From the NCBI GenBank assembly GCA_003242955.1, contig QJPH01000383.1, forward strand, positions 1 through 60,947: DNA of 60,947 nucleotides, given 5' to 3'. Shown here in pieces: positions 49,740 through 57,891 of this stretch. Source of the DNA: Candidatus Methylumidiphilus alinenensis (GTDB lineage Bacteria > Pseudomonadota > Gammaproteobacteria > Methylococcales > Methylococcaceae). Numbering within the stretch: the first letter of the stretch is position 1; every line of letters starts with the position of its first letter. The translations under genes and the position numbers were made by a program. The notes below the pieces were generated by a model, which saw only the letters and a program-made list of their open reading frames with translations, had not been told where the DNA came from and searched no databases.

Positions 49740-51116
49740 TTAATAGAGTTGCCTGCAAGAATCTGTCAATGAGTAGTAAGTGAACTTACGTTCATAGTCC
49801 AAACCCATGCCAAACGGGAAGCGTCCATAGGGCCACAGGATTAGTTTTACCGGCTGCACCGAGCTTGGAATGGCGCGGCGGACGGCTTGTTCCCACAGCG
49901 TATCCGGGATATCGGGACTATTGAGTTGGATATGCATCTCGCATTGGTCGCCCGAGAATATAATCCGAAAGGCCCCTGTGAAGTGTGCAGCCGCCTTTTT
50001 GTCTGCGTATAGGGCATCTTTGTAAACGCCCACATGCGAACCGTTAGGTAAGTGTTCGTTAACCCTACCTTTTAGGGCTAAAAGGGAGTTGGGCAGGTCG
50101 GCGGGGGGCGGGATGCCATGCCGGCGTGCCGCCGCAGCTACGGTGTCGGGTTCAAGCAGGCGGATGGCATCGCCGGTTTGGTAGCGCATTAGGGGGACGG
50201 TGAGTCCGGTGTCCAGCAGGGATACGGTCATTTGTCCATAGCCGTCGGTATCCTGCCCTATAGACTCGACAAAAATGCGTTGCGGATGGAAGCTGTACAG
50301 CATCGGCAAGACCATGCGGTCCGGGTCGATGCCGAACAAGTCCTGCGCAAATCTGGGGTTATCGAACGCGGCACGGCGCAAGTCGATGGTCGCCGGCGTT
50401 TCGTAGCAAAGGTGCAGGCCCAGTTCGGCCACGCCCATGCTTGCCATTATCCGTTGTTCCCCGGTTAGGCCAAGGCGTTCCGCGATGAACCCCCGGTAGT
50501 GTTCTCCGAAAACCTCTTCACCTATGACGGCATTGAGTTTGAACTGACACCATTCCAACGACCTTTCCAATGCATAGTCGGTGAGCTTTTTCATGAACAA
50601 GGGGTCGCCCACCAAGATGATTTGGGCGTAGTATTTTCCAAACGCCTGTATTAATGCCGCCGCCATGTCTTCCCGCACGCTAGTGTTGGCGACAGTCATG
50701 CATTGCGACGAAAAAAACACGCCCATCGGGAGGCTGTTAATGACCAAGGTTTTTTGTGTTTTGACCTGGAATGCTTCGTCCATCGACTGATCGATGAAAT
50801 ACTCATTCAGCGCGGCTTGTTTTCTGTCGGTCAGCCCGAAGGAGAATCTTCCGCTGCCCCCGTGCCCCGAACTGGTGAGCACCTGAGCCAGATCGCCCTG
50901 CTCCCCACCTGCACACAGCCGGTCAATGGGGAATCTGTCGAACGTGTTAGATCTTTCCAGAAGCGGACAAAGGCGCGTGAAGGATTCCAAGTCAACGATC
51001 AGTTCGGTGCGCACTCCCTGTTCCCGGCAAAGTTCGCGGTAGGCAGGCACCTCTTTTGCAGCCCGATGAAAGGCCATCAATAATTGGTTTTGGAGTTGTT
51101 GTGGAAAGGCGTTCAT
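49740..51116 (-). CDS. LuxE-like acyl-protein synthetase / acyl-activating enzyme
   Basis: The protein has 458 residues. It contains the adenylation P-loop variant LTSSGHGGSGRFSFGLTDRK, ANTSVREDMAAALIQAFGKY, ASMGVAELGLHLCYETPATI and LMRYQTGDAIRLLEPDTVAA, as in LuxE and phenylacetate-CoA-ligase-like enzymes. LuxE activates fatty acids as acyl-AMP and passes them to a Cys. Translationally coupled to the N-acyltransferase gene downstream, it may load a fatty acid for that enzyme. It runs divergently from the c-di-GMP/polyketide-like operon; the shared 354-bp gap probably holds both promoters. Confidence 0.82.
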   Translation of the reverse strand: MNAFPQQLQNQLLMAFHRAAKEVPAYRELCREQGVRTELIVDLESFTRLCPLLERSNTFDRFPIDRLCAGGEQGDLAQVLTSSGHGGSGRFSFGLTDRKQAALNEYFIDQSMDEAFQVKTQKTLVINSLPMGVFFSSQCMTVANTSVREDMAAALIQAFGKYYAQIILVGDPLFMKKLTDYALERSLEWCQFKLNAVIGEEVFGEHYRGFIAERLGLTGEQRIMASMGVAELGLHLCYETPATIDLRRAAFDNPRFAQDLFGIDPDRMVLPMLYSFHPQRIFVESIGQDTDGYGQMTVSLLDTGLTVPLMRYQTGDAIRLLEPDTVAAAARRHGIPPPADLPNSLLALKGRVNEHLPNGSHVGVYKDALYADKKAAAHFTGAFRIIFSGDQCEMHIQLNSPDIPDTLWEQAVRRAIPSSVQPVKLILWPYGRFPFGMGLDYERKFTYYSLTDSCRQLY

Positions 51117-51270
51117 CTGCTTGAATCTGTCAAAAGGGTTGAATGAAGCACAAGGCGGGAAATCACCTTAAGTTTGCGGCATGTTGCGGTGGCAACCATC
51201 CTTTCCTTAGTATCAATTTTGTTATTGTAGGCATATTTATGATCACGGTGCAAATCCATCACCCCTAAAT

Positions 51271-51330
51271 CAGCAATTCTCACTTTGGTAAAGATTAAAA
51301 TAAAGGCGGGTTTGGAACCCGCCCGGTTCT
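51271..51330. repeat. Partial family-E repeat
   Basis: CAGCAATTCTCACTTTGGTAAAG followed by AGGCGGGTTTGGAACCCGCC is nearly the left half of the element at 37101. The right inverted end is absent, so this is a truncated copy. It lies in the divergent promoter region. Confidence 0.65.
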
Positions 51331-51377
51331 GCTGAAAATGCTAAACTAAAAGTTGCCCGCCAAATTACGTATTCGCG

Positions 51378-51418
51378 TTACTCCCATTTTTACTAATTGT
51401 TGGGTAAAATGGGAGTAA
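51378..51418. promoter_or_regulatory. Perfect 13-bp inverted repeat before the GGDEF-EAL operon
   Basis: TTACTCCCATTTT (51378-51390) and AAAATGGGAGTAA (51406-51418) are perfectly complementary with a 15-base spacer. It is centred about 73 bp before the TTG start. A dimeric regulator operator or an RNA stem in the leader are both possible. It is not related to the other repeats of the window. Confidence 0.55.
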
Positions 51419-51470
51419 AATGATGTGGACAATATAACAATATCACTATTATTTTAAGGTTATCATAGGC

Positions 51471-53669
51471 TTGCCTGAATATCTAATGTTACTGTCGATT
51501 GCCATGCTGAGCATTTTTGGCATCATCTCCCACAAGCGAGGCAGCGAGCATAGGCGGACGGTGGAGGCGTTGAACGAAAGCGAGCAGCGTTTCCATGCCA
51601 TATTTGATAATGCCGCCATTGGCATTGCCAAGGTTTCGACCGACGGTCAGTTCCAGGAAATCAACAAGGAGTTCTGCCGGATTATCGGCTACACCCGGGA
51701 AGAGGTGTTGTCGCAAAAGCTGGGGTTTCAACACATCACGTTCCCCGATGACCTGGAAACCTGTTGGGATTTGGCAAAAAAACTGCTGGCCGGAGTCGTC
51801 CAATCCGGCTCGGTGGAGAAGCGGTATGTCCGCAAAGACGGGACTGTGGTATGGGTGGAGTTGTCTGTTTGCCTGTTAAATAGTTCCATGGGCTTGCCTT
51901 TGTGCTTTATCACTTCGGTGTGCGACATCACCGAACGCAAACAGGCCGAGGAGGATACGAAGCTGTCCGATTTGTTGTTTCAAAATGGCACCGAGGCGAT
52001 GACGATCACCGATGGCGATGGCGCCGTCCTTAAAATCAATCCCGCCTTTACCAAACTGACAGGCTATACGGCGGACGAAGTGATCGGCAAGAACCCTAAA
52101 ATTCTTCAGTCCGGTCGCCATGACCGGGCCTTCTATCAGAAAATGTGGCAGGCCATAAACACAACCGGGCGCTGGCAGGGCGAGATTTGGAATAAGCGCA
52201 AAAATGGGGAAATTTATGCCGAATGGCTTAGCATCAACACTATTTTCAACCAAGACGGCTCAGTTCATCGCAGGGTTGCGCTTTTTACGGATATCAGTGA
52301 AAAGAAGAAATCCGAGGAACTGATTTGGAACCAGGCTAATTTTGATTTCTTGACCCAGTTGCCGAACCGCCGAATGTTCCATGATAGGTTGGAGTTGGAG
52401 ATAAAAAAAGCCTACCGCGCCCAATTGTCGTTGGCTCTTTTGTTTATCGACCTTGACCGCTTTAAGGAAGTCAACGATACCTTGGGGCACGACAAAGGTG
52501 ATATGTTGCTGAAGGAGGCTTCGCTACGCCTTTGCGCCTGTGTGCGTGAGATCGATACGGTGGCGCGTTTGGGCGGTGATGAATTCACTGTGATTGTGGG
52601 GGGGTTGAATGATTTGTCCAACGTCGAACGAATTGCCCAAGAGATACTCAAGAAGTTAGCCGTAGCCTTCCAGTTGGCGGAAGAGTTTGTGCATGTGTCA
52701 GGAAGCATCGGCATCACCTTTTATCCCAAGGATGGCACAGAGGTTGAAGAATTACTGAAAAATGCCGATCAGGCCATGTACGATGCCAAGCGCCATGGCA
52801 GAAACCGCTATAGCTACTTCACACCTGACATGAAAAAAGCCGTCCAGATGCAAATGCATCTGGTCAATGAGTTGCGCACCGCATTGGCCGAGCATCAGTT
52901 CAGGGTGTATTACCAGCCTATCGTAGAACTAGCCACGGGTTCCGTCCGTACCGCGGAAGCCTTGGTCCGTTGGCAGCACCCCACACGCGGCTTGGTCAGC
53001 CCCGCCGAATTCATGCCCGTCGCCGAACAATGCGGCTTGATCGTCGATATCGGCGACTGGGTATTCCGTGAGGCGGTTTCCCAAGCTGCTCGATGGCGGA
53101 TTTCTCAATGTACGGAATTTAAGATTAGCGTCAACAAATCCCCCGTGCAGTTTCAAAGCCAAGGCAGCAATCATTCCGCATGGTTTGCCCATTTGGCAAA
53201 TCTCGGCATGACCGCGCAAAGTATCGTGATGGAGATTACCCAAGGCTTGCTTTTGGATGCCAGCCCCGCCCTCTCCGACCAACTGCTTGAGTTTCGCAAT
53301 GCGGGGATGCAAATCTCAATTGATGATTTCGGCGCTGGTTGTTCGACGCCCGTTTTTTCCAATCAAATCAAGATTGATTTCATCAAAATCGACCAGTCTT
53401 TCGTGCGCGGATTAACAGCCGAATCCACTGACTCGGTGATTTGCGAAGCGATTATTTCGATGGCGCACAAACTCGGCATAAAGGTGGTGGCAGAAGGTGT
53501 GGAGACTGAGGAACAGCGTGACTTGTTGCTCAAGGCCGGTTGTGACTTTGGGCAAGGCTATTTGTTCGCCAAGCCGGTCCCTGTCGAGGAGTTCGAGGCA
53601 TTGCTTTGCCAGGAGGGCGGGCATTCCTATTTAAAACGCTGTAGTTTAGGTAAATTCAATCTTGAGTAA
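51471..53669 (+). CDS. PAS-PAS-GGDEF-EAL c-di-GMP protein
   Basis: The protein has 732 residues: a short N-terminal helix (YLMLLSIAMLSIFGIISHKR), two PAS domains (about 40-160 and 165-285) and GGDEF (VARLGGDEFTVIV, intact active site). EAL follows (YYQPIVELATGSVRTAEALV with EAL, and VVAEGVETEEQ). The EAL loop reads DFGAGCSTPVFSNQIKIDFI where DFGTGYSSL is usual, so hydrolysis may be weakened. The start TTG 51471 has AAGGT at 51456; ATG 51486 is the alternative. It leads the operon 6 bp before DUF1702, which suggests c-di-GMP control of the downstream products. Confidence 0.88.
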   Translation: MPEYLMLLSIAMLSIFGIISHKRGSEHRRTVEALNESEQRFHAIFDNAAIGIAKVSTDGQFQEINKEFCRIIGYTREEVLSQKLGFQHITFPDDLETCWDLAKKLLAGVVQSGSVEKRYVRKDGTVVWVELSVCLLNSSMGLPLCFITSVCDITERKQAEEDTKLSDLLFQNGTEAMTITDGDGAVLKINPAFTKLTGYTADEVIGKNPKILQSGRHDRAFYQKMWQAINTTGRWQGEIWNKRKNGEIYAEWLSINTIFNQDGSVHRRVALFTDISEKKKSEELIWNQANFDFLTQLPNRRMFHDRLELEIKKAYRAQLSLALLFIDLDRFKEVNDTLGHDKGDMLLKEASLRLCACVREIDTVARLGGDEFTVIVGGLNDLSNVERIAQEILKKLAVAFQLAEEFVHVSGSIGITFYPKDGTEVEELLKNADQAMYDAKRHGRNRYSYFTPDMKKAVQMQMHLVNELRTALAEHQFRVYYQPIVELATGSVRTAEALVRWQHPTRGLVSPAEFMPVAEQCGLIVDIGDWVFREAVSQAARWRISQCTEFKISVNKSPVQFQSQGSNHSAWFAHLANLGMTAQSIVMEITQGLLLDASPALSDQLLEFRNAGMQISIDDFGAGCSTPVFSNQIKIDFIKIDQSFVRGLTAESTDSVICEAIISMAHKLGIKVVAEGVETEEQRDLLLKAGCDFGQGYLFAKPVPVEEFEALLCQEGGHSYLKRCSLGKFNLE

Positions 53670-53675
53670 CGTTCG

Positions 53676-54536
53676 ATGGGATGGCTTAACAGAAAACTAT
53701 TTGGCATCGCGCCTGAAGAGATACGCTTTGACTACCGTGGCTTCGAGGGGGGTGGGGTTCACATTCGCCAACGCATCGAACAAATCGGCGAAACCTTTGC
53801 TTCTGGTTATCATGCCGCTTTGCTCGACGACGAGCCGGCCAGTCTGGCCGAAACTCTAAACCGCCAAGTGGAAGGCGAACTGCGCGGCTTCGCCTTCGAA
53901 GGGGCAGCGATGGGCCTGGCAGTTGCGGATTTTGTCCATCCCTTCCGCCCATCCCGATGGCAAGCGTTCCTGGATGGGCCGGGTGAAGATCATGTCTATA
54001 TGCTGTATGTCGGCATGGGTTGGGCTTTGGCCCGTCTGCCGGTGCGACTGGAGCAGGCAACCCGGCGGATGGACCCGCTGCTGCGCTGGCTGGCGATTGA
54101 CGGCTACGGCTTCCACCAGGGTTATTTCCATTGGCAAAGGTTCATCGGTCAACAGGAGGAGCCGCGACGCCTCACTGCTTACGCCCGTTGCGCTTTCGAC
54201 CAAGGCCTAGGGCGTAGCCTGTGGTTCGTCAAAGCGGGCGACCCGGTGCGCATCGCCACCGCAATTGCCAGTTTCACGCCCAACCGCAGAACCCATCTAT
54301 GGAGCGGGGTGGGCCTGGCTTGCGCCTATGCGGGCGGTGTGGAGCGGTCTGTTGTGGAAACTTTACGCGAAGTGGGCGAGGGTTTTCTGCCGCAACTGGC
54401 GCAAGGCGTCGCGATGCGGGTTTGCAAGAGGGTGAACCCACTGTTTCCATTCATCAGGTGGATGCTTGGAGGGAGGGGGAAAGGGGGGGCAAAGCCGATA
54501 AATTTAGCCGAAGTGCCGGGGGAAGCCTTAATTTAA
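53676..54536 (+). CDS. DUF1702 protein (enediyne E3 type)
   Basis: The protein has 286 residues. It opens with NRKLFGIAPEEIRFDYRGF and carries GFAFEGAAMGLAVADFVHPF, VYMLYVGMGWALARLPVRLE, DGYGFHQGYFHWQRFIGQ, AFDQGLGRSLWFVKAGDPVR and LWSGVGLACAYAGGVE. These are the conserved blocks of DUF1702 proteins, the E3 members of enediyne core cassettes. Their chemical role is unknown, but they accompany enediyne-type PKS genes. It is 6 bp after the GGDEF-EAL gene and 11 bp before the DH/PPTase gene. It appears full length. Confidence 0.88.
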   Translation: MGWLNRKLFGIAPEEIRFDYRGFEGGGVHIRQRIEQIGETFASGYHAALLDDEPASLAETLNRQVEGELRGFAFEGAAMGLAVADFVHPFRPSRWQAFLDGPGEDHVYMLYVGMGWALARLPVRLEQATRRMDPLLRWLAIDGYGFHQGYFHWQRFIGQQEEPRRLTAYARCAFDQGLGRSLWFVKAGDPVRIATAIASFTPNRRTHLWSGVGLACAYAGGVERSVVETLREVGEGFLPQLAQGVAMRVCKRVNPLFPFIRWMLGGRGKGGAKPINLAEVPGEALI

Positions 54537-54547
54537 CCGAATTGAGG

Positions 54548-55570
54548 ATGCACTACGAATCCATCGCTATCCCTTTGAACCCGGAAAAAGACCTCTATGG
54601 CAAACTTTTATTCCATACCGGTCGTTTTCGCAGGCTTTTGGGCTATCGGGGTCTTGGCGCATTCCATTGCGTTGCCGATATAGCGACGGACGACACTAAT
54701 TCCTGGTTTGTGCGCTATCTGCCTCAAGGGTTGAATTTGGGCGATCCGGGTTCAAGGGATGCGGCCATTCATGCGTTACAGGCTTGCATACCCCATGCGA
54801 CTATTTTGCCAATAGGGCTAGACCGCCTTGTTCCGGGCGATGTCCATGCGCCAGGGCCATGGACGGTAACGGCCCGCGAGCGCTGGCAGGATAAGGATGT
54901 ATATTGCTTTGACTTGGCAATCCACGGAGCGGATTCCACTCTCCGGGAGCGTTGGGAAGGATTGCGTCTGCGCCGGGTGGCGGTGGCATCCCGCCAACTT
55001 TGGGTGGTGCCGTTGCTATTGACCTACTTGGAAAGGAGCCTACGGGAACGGATTCCATCGGCTGCTATTACGATTGCATTGGTTTGTGGTGCCGAAGATG
55101 ATCGCCAAAGTAGGGCAGATAGCGCCATGCACAGGGTTCTGGGGAAAGATGCCAAAATTGCAACACGGTCGGACGGCAAGCCTGTAACGGATGGCGAAAT
55201 GACAGTTTCAGTGGCACACAGCGGGGAATTCACCCTTGCCGTTGCGGGAACGGCCCCATTGGCTTGCGACCTTGAGAAAATCGTGGAGCGGACGGAAGCA
55301 ATCTGGAACGGCCTGTTGGGCGAGGAGCGCCATGCATTGGCGCGGTGGATTTCCCAACAGAACGGAGAAGCCATCGAAGTGACTGCAACCCGTGTCTGGG
55401 CCGCTATAGAATGCCTGAAAAAATCCGGCCTGCCCCCCAACGTCCCTTTGACGCTGCAAAACGACGATGCAGGATGGGTGCTGTTCGATGCCGGAAAATC
55501 CATAATAGCGACTTATCGCGCTGATTTTGACACAATCACTCCCCCTCGCATTTTCGCTGTGTTATCCTGA
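54548..55570 (+). CDS. DH (C-terminal half)-phosphopantetheinyl transferase, enediyne PKS type
   Basis: The protein has 340 residues from ATG 54548. Residues 15-165 match the second hot-dog of enediyne PKS dehydratases (LYGKLLFHTGRFRRLLGYRG, then NLGDPGSRDAAIHALQACIP). Residues 215-320 are the PPTase (VSVAHSGEFTLAVAG, LACDLEKI, TRVWAAIECLKKSGLP). In PKSE proteins these follow KS-AT-ACP-KR and the first DH half, which are absent here. It is either a genuine stand-alone carrier-activating enzyme or a deletion remnant. Weak spacing of GAGG to ATG favours neither. It would phosphopantetheinylate an ACP elsewhere. Confidence 0.85.
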   Translation: MHYESIAIPLNPEKDLYGKLLFHTGRFRRLLGYRGLGAFHCVADIATDDTNSWFVRYLPQGLNLGDPGSRDAAIHALQACIPHATILPIGLDRLVPGDVHAPGPWTVTARERWQDKDVYCFDLAIHGADSTLRERWEGLRLRRVAVASRQLWVVPLLLTYLERSLRERIPSAAITIALVCGAEDDRQSRADSAMHRVLGKDAKIATRSDGKPVTDGEMTVSVAHSGEFTLAVAGTAPLACDLEKIVERTEAIWNGLLGEERHALARWISQQNGEAIEVTATRVWAAIECLKKSGLPPNVPLTLQNDDAGWVLFDAGKSIIATYRADFDTITPPRIFAVLS

Positions 55571-55605
55571 ATACCTACTTCCGGCGACAACCCCATGAAA
55601 CTATT

Positions 55606-56034
55606 ATGCGACCTTACGAATTTCGCCATACTGTTTGCTTTCAGGAAACCAACTTGGTCGGCAATGTCTATTTTGCCAACCATGTGCTGTGGCAGGGGAA
55701 GTGCCGTGAATTGTTTCTGCGCGATTATGCACCGGATCTCTTGAGTCAGTTGGAACAGGGGCTAAGCCTGGTCACCACCCAGGTTTCGTGTGAGTATTAC
55801 CAAGAACTGTTCGCATTTGACGAAATAATCGTCCGCATGTATGTCGCAGCCGTGAAACAGAGCAGGGTCACCATGCGCTTTGAGTATTACCGGTTGCAGC
55901 CGGACGGAAAGGAGGAATTGGTGGCCCGTGGCGGGCAGGAAATCGCCTGTATGCGCAATCAAAATGGCGAAATGGCGGCGACCCCCATTCCAGAAACCCT
56001 TGTCAATGCATTGAGTCTTTTCAGTCTAAACTGA
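55606..56034 (+). CDS. Enediyne-type hot-dog thioesterase (E10/CalE7-like)
   Basis: The protein has 142 residues. It contains RHTVCFQETNLVGNVYFANH followed by WQGKCRELFLRDYAP, the signature of SgcE10/CalE7/DynE7 thioesterases, which release the linear polyene from the iterative PKS. The YFANH...WQGKCRE region supplies the catalytic Asn and Arg. The closing part, VRMYVAAVKQSRVTMRFEYY with ELVARGGQEIACM, is complete. It starts 35 bp after the PPTase gene. A polyene or heptaene product is the known outcome for this family; the actual product here is unknown. Confidence 0.88.
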   Translation: MRPYEFRHTVCFQETNLVGNVYFANHVLWQGKCRELFLRDYAPDLLSQLEQGLSLVTTQVSCEYYQELFAFDEIIVRMYVAAVKQSRVTMRFEYYRLQPDGKEELVARGGQEIACMRNQNGEMAATPIPETLVNALSLFSLN

Positions 56035-56075
56035 AGCCCTACGAATTTCACAACCGATTAGCGAAGAGTCTGCCC

Positions 56076-57203
56076 GTGGTCGATTTCGCCCGCAAGCTAT
56101 TGTTTCACGATAAGCCCAGGTTTATTCTGACGGTTGTCGGCGTGGCTTTCGCGGTCACCCTAGTCCTTGTGCAAATCGGCCTATTCATGGGGATATTGGA
56201 TAATGCGTCGGTTACCATCGATCACATGGATGCCGACATTTGGATCATGTCGAAAAACACTCCCAACATTGATTTTGCCCACACCTTCCCGGAAACTTAT
56301 CTCCAAAGGGTGCGCTCCGTGCCGGGGGTCGAGCGTGCCGACAACTTGATCGTTTGGTACTTGCTGATCGAGCTTCCCACGGGAACCCAGGAGACGGCGC
56401 TAGTTTATGCGCTGGAAGACTTCGCCCGTTGGCGTTTTCCCTGGCACATCGTCGAAGGTGATCTGCACGACCTGAAGCGTGGACGTTATTTTTTCATGGA
56501 TGAATCGGCGGAAAGGCGGTTCGGCCCCTTCGCCGTCGGCGAGTACCGGGAAATTCTGGAACACCGCCTGAAAATCCTCGGACGCACCCGTGATGCCATC
56601 TCGTTTACGACAAGCCCTATCATTTTCATGGATTACCGCATTGCCCAAGCTCTAGACCCTATCACTTTGTCCGGCCGCACCACCTACATCACAGTCAAGC
56701 TAGCATCTGGCGCGGATATGGCAACGGTGATTGCCGAGTTGCGCCGCCGCTTGCCCCACAACGATGTCCATACCAAGGCCGAGTGGCGTGAAATCTCGCG
56801 CCAATATTGGATCACCAACACCGGCATAGGGCTGAACATGTATGTCAGCGCATTTCTCGGTGGCCTAGTGGGCGTGGTCATCGTTGCGCAAACGCTTTAT
56901 GCCTCCACCATGGCGCACCTGCGGGAGTTCGGTGTAATCAAAGCAATCGGCGGCTCCAATGCCGATTGTTACAAGATTCTATCCCAACAGGCTTTGACTG
57001 CGGCACTGTTAGGGTACGGGGGAGGTTTTCTGCTGGCGCAGGCCATGGGTCCTGTCGTCGCGCACCTGAATCTGAAGCTGATGATAACGTTTGGCCTAGG
57101 CGTCGCTGTTTTTGCCGGAACCTTGATCCTGTGTTTGGCGGCGGCTTTGTTCTCGTTTCACCGCATTGCTTCTCTAGACCCTGCCTTGGTGTTCCGTGGC
57201 TGA
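56076..57203 (+). CDS. ABC exporter permease (DevC/FtsX-MacB type)
   Basis: The protein has 375 residues from GTG 56076. One N-terminal helix (FILTVVGVAFAVTLVLVQIG) is followed by a long periplasmic MacB_PCD domain (ASVTIDHMDADIWIMSKN to RRLPHNDVHTKAEW). Three C-terminal helices with the FtsX motif follow (TLYASTMAHLREFGVIKAIG, then ILCLAAALFSFHRIASLDPA). This is the DevC form, which exports lipids such as heterocyst glycolipids with DevA and DevB. It overlaps the ATPase gene by 8 bp. It likely exports the product of the upstream polyketide-type enzymes. Confidence 0.88.
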   Translation: MVDFARKLLFHDKPRFILTVVGVAFAVTLVLVQIGLFMGILDNASVTIDHMDADIWIMSKNTPNIDFAHTFPETYLQRVRSVPGVERADNLIVWYLLIELPTGTQETALVYALEDFARWRFPWHIVEGDLHDLKRGRYFFMDESAERRFGPFAVGEYREILEHRLKILGRTRDAISFTTSPIIFMDYRIAQALDPITLSGRTTYITVKLASGADMATVIAELRRRLPHNDVHTKAEWREISRQYWITNTGIGLNMYVSAFLGGLVGVVIVAQTLYASTMAHLREFGVIKAIGGSNADCYKILSQQALTAALLGYGGGFLLAQAMGPVVAHLNLKLMITFGLGVAVFAGTLILCLAAALFSFHRIASLDPALVFRG

Positions 57204-57891
57204 TCGGGAGGCGGTTTTGCGTGCCGTTGGTATTAGCAAGGTTTTTCTTGAGGGGGGTAGGCAATTTCCGGTGCTGGAGGATGTTTCCCTTGACCTTGCA
57301 GTCGGTGAAATAGTTTCCCTTGAGGGCCGTTCCGGTTCGGGAAAAACCACCTTGCTTTCAGTGCTCGGATGCATCCTGACCCCCTCGTCCGGCAGCTTGG
57401 TGATTGAAGGCCAGTTGGCGGATTCTGCCCGGCCCGAAGTACTGGCGGCGATACGCCGCCGCTCAATCGGTTTCATCTTCCAGCAGTTCAACCTATTCCA
57501 AGCCTTGACCTGTCTTGAGAACGTGGAATATGCGCTGAACCTAAAGGGGTTCAAGGGGGCTGCGGCGCACAAGGAGGCTTTGCGGTTGATTGAGGCGGTG
57601 GACTTGACCGACCACGCAGAATTCCTACCACAAGACATTTCCGGTGGACAGAAGCAGCGGGTGGCAATCGCCCGCGCCTTGGCGGGGCGCTCCCCAGTGT
57701 TGTTGGCGGACGAGCCCACGGCCAACCTGGACTCCGTCACTGCCGACGGGATACTTCGGTTGTTCCGCCAACTGGTGAGGGAGGAGGGGCGTGCTCTGCT
57801 TATAGTGACCCATGATCGCCAAGTGAACTCCATTGCGGACCACACCTTATCAATTAGAGACGGTCGCCTGTGCAGCGGACAAAGTGAATGA
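57196..57891 (+). CDS. ABC exporter ATPase (DevA/LolD type)
   Basis: The protein has 231 residues. It shows Walker A GRSGSGKTTLLSVLG, Q-loop FQQFNLFQALTCLENVEYAL, signature ISGGQKQRVAIARAL, Walker B VLLADEPTANLD and H-loop LIVTHD. All motifs are intact. The closest grouping is the LolD/MacB/DevA subfamily, which works with FtsX-type permeases. It overlaps both neighbours, which argues for a coupled DevC-DevA-DevB complex. The energised step would be extraction of a lipid or polyketide from the inner membrane. Confidence 0.92.
   Translation: MADREAVLRAVGISKVFLEGGRQFPVLEDVSLDLAVGEIVSLEGRSGSGKTTLLSVLGCILTPSSGSLVIEGQLADSARPEVLAAIRRRSIGFIFQQFNLFQALTCLENVEYALNLKGFKGAAAHKEALRLIEAVDLTDHAEFLPQDISGGQKQRVAIARALAGRSPVLLADEPTANLDSVTADGILRLFRQLVREEGRALLIVTHDRQVNSIADHTLSIRDGRLCSGQSE

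Noticed and set aside
53634-53644. AAAACGCTGTA matching the family-D end inside the GGDEF-EAL gene
   Set aside because: It is a single 11-base match in coding sequence with no partner end nearby, so it is likely chance or an old trace.
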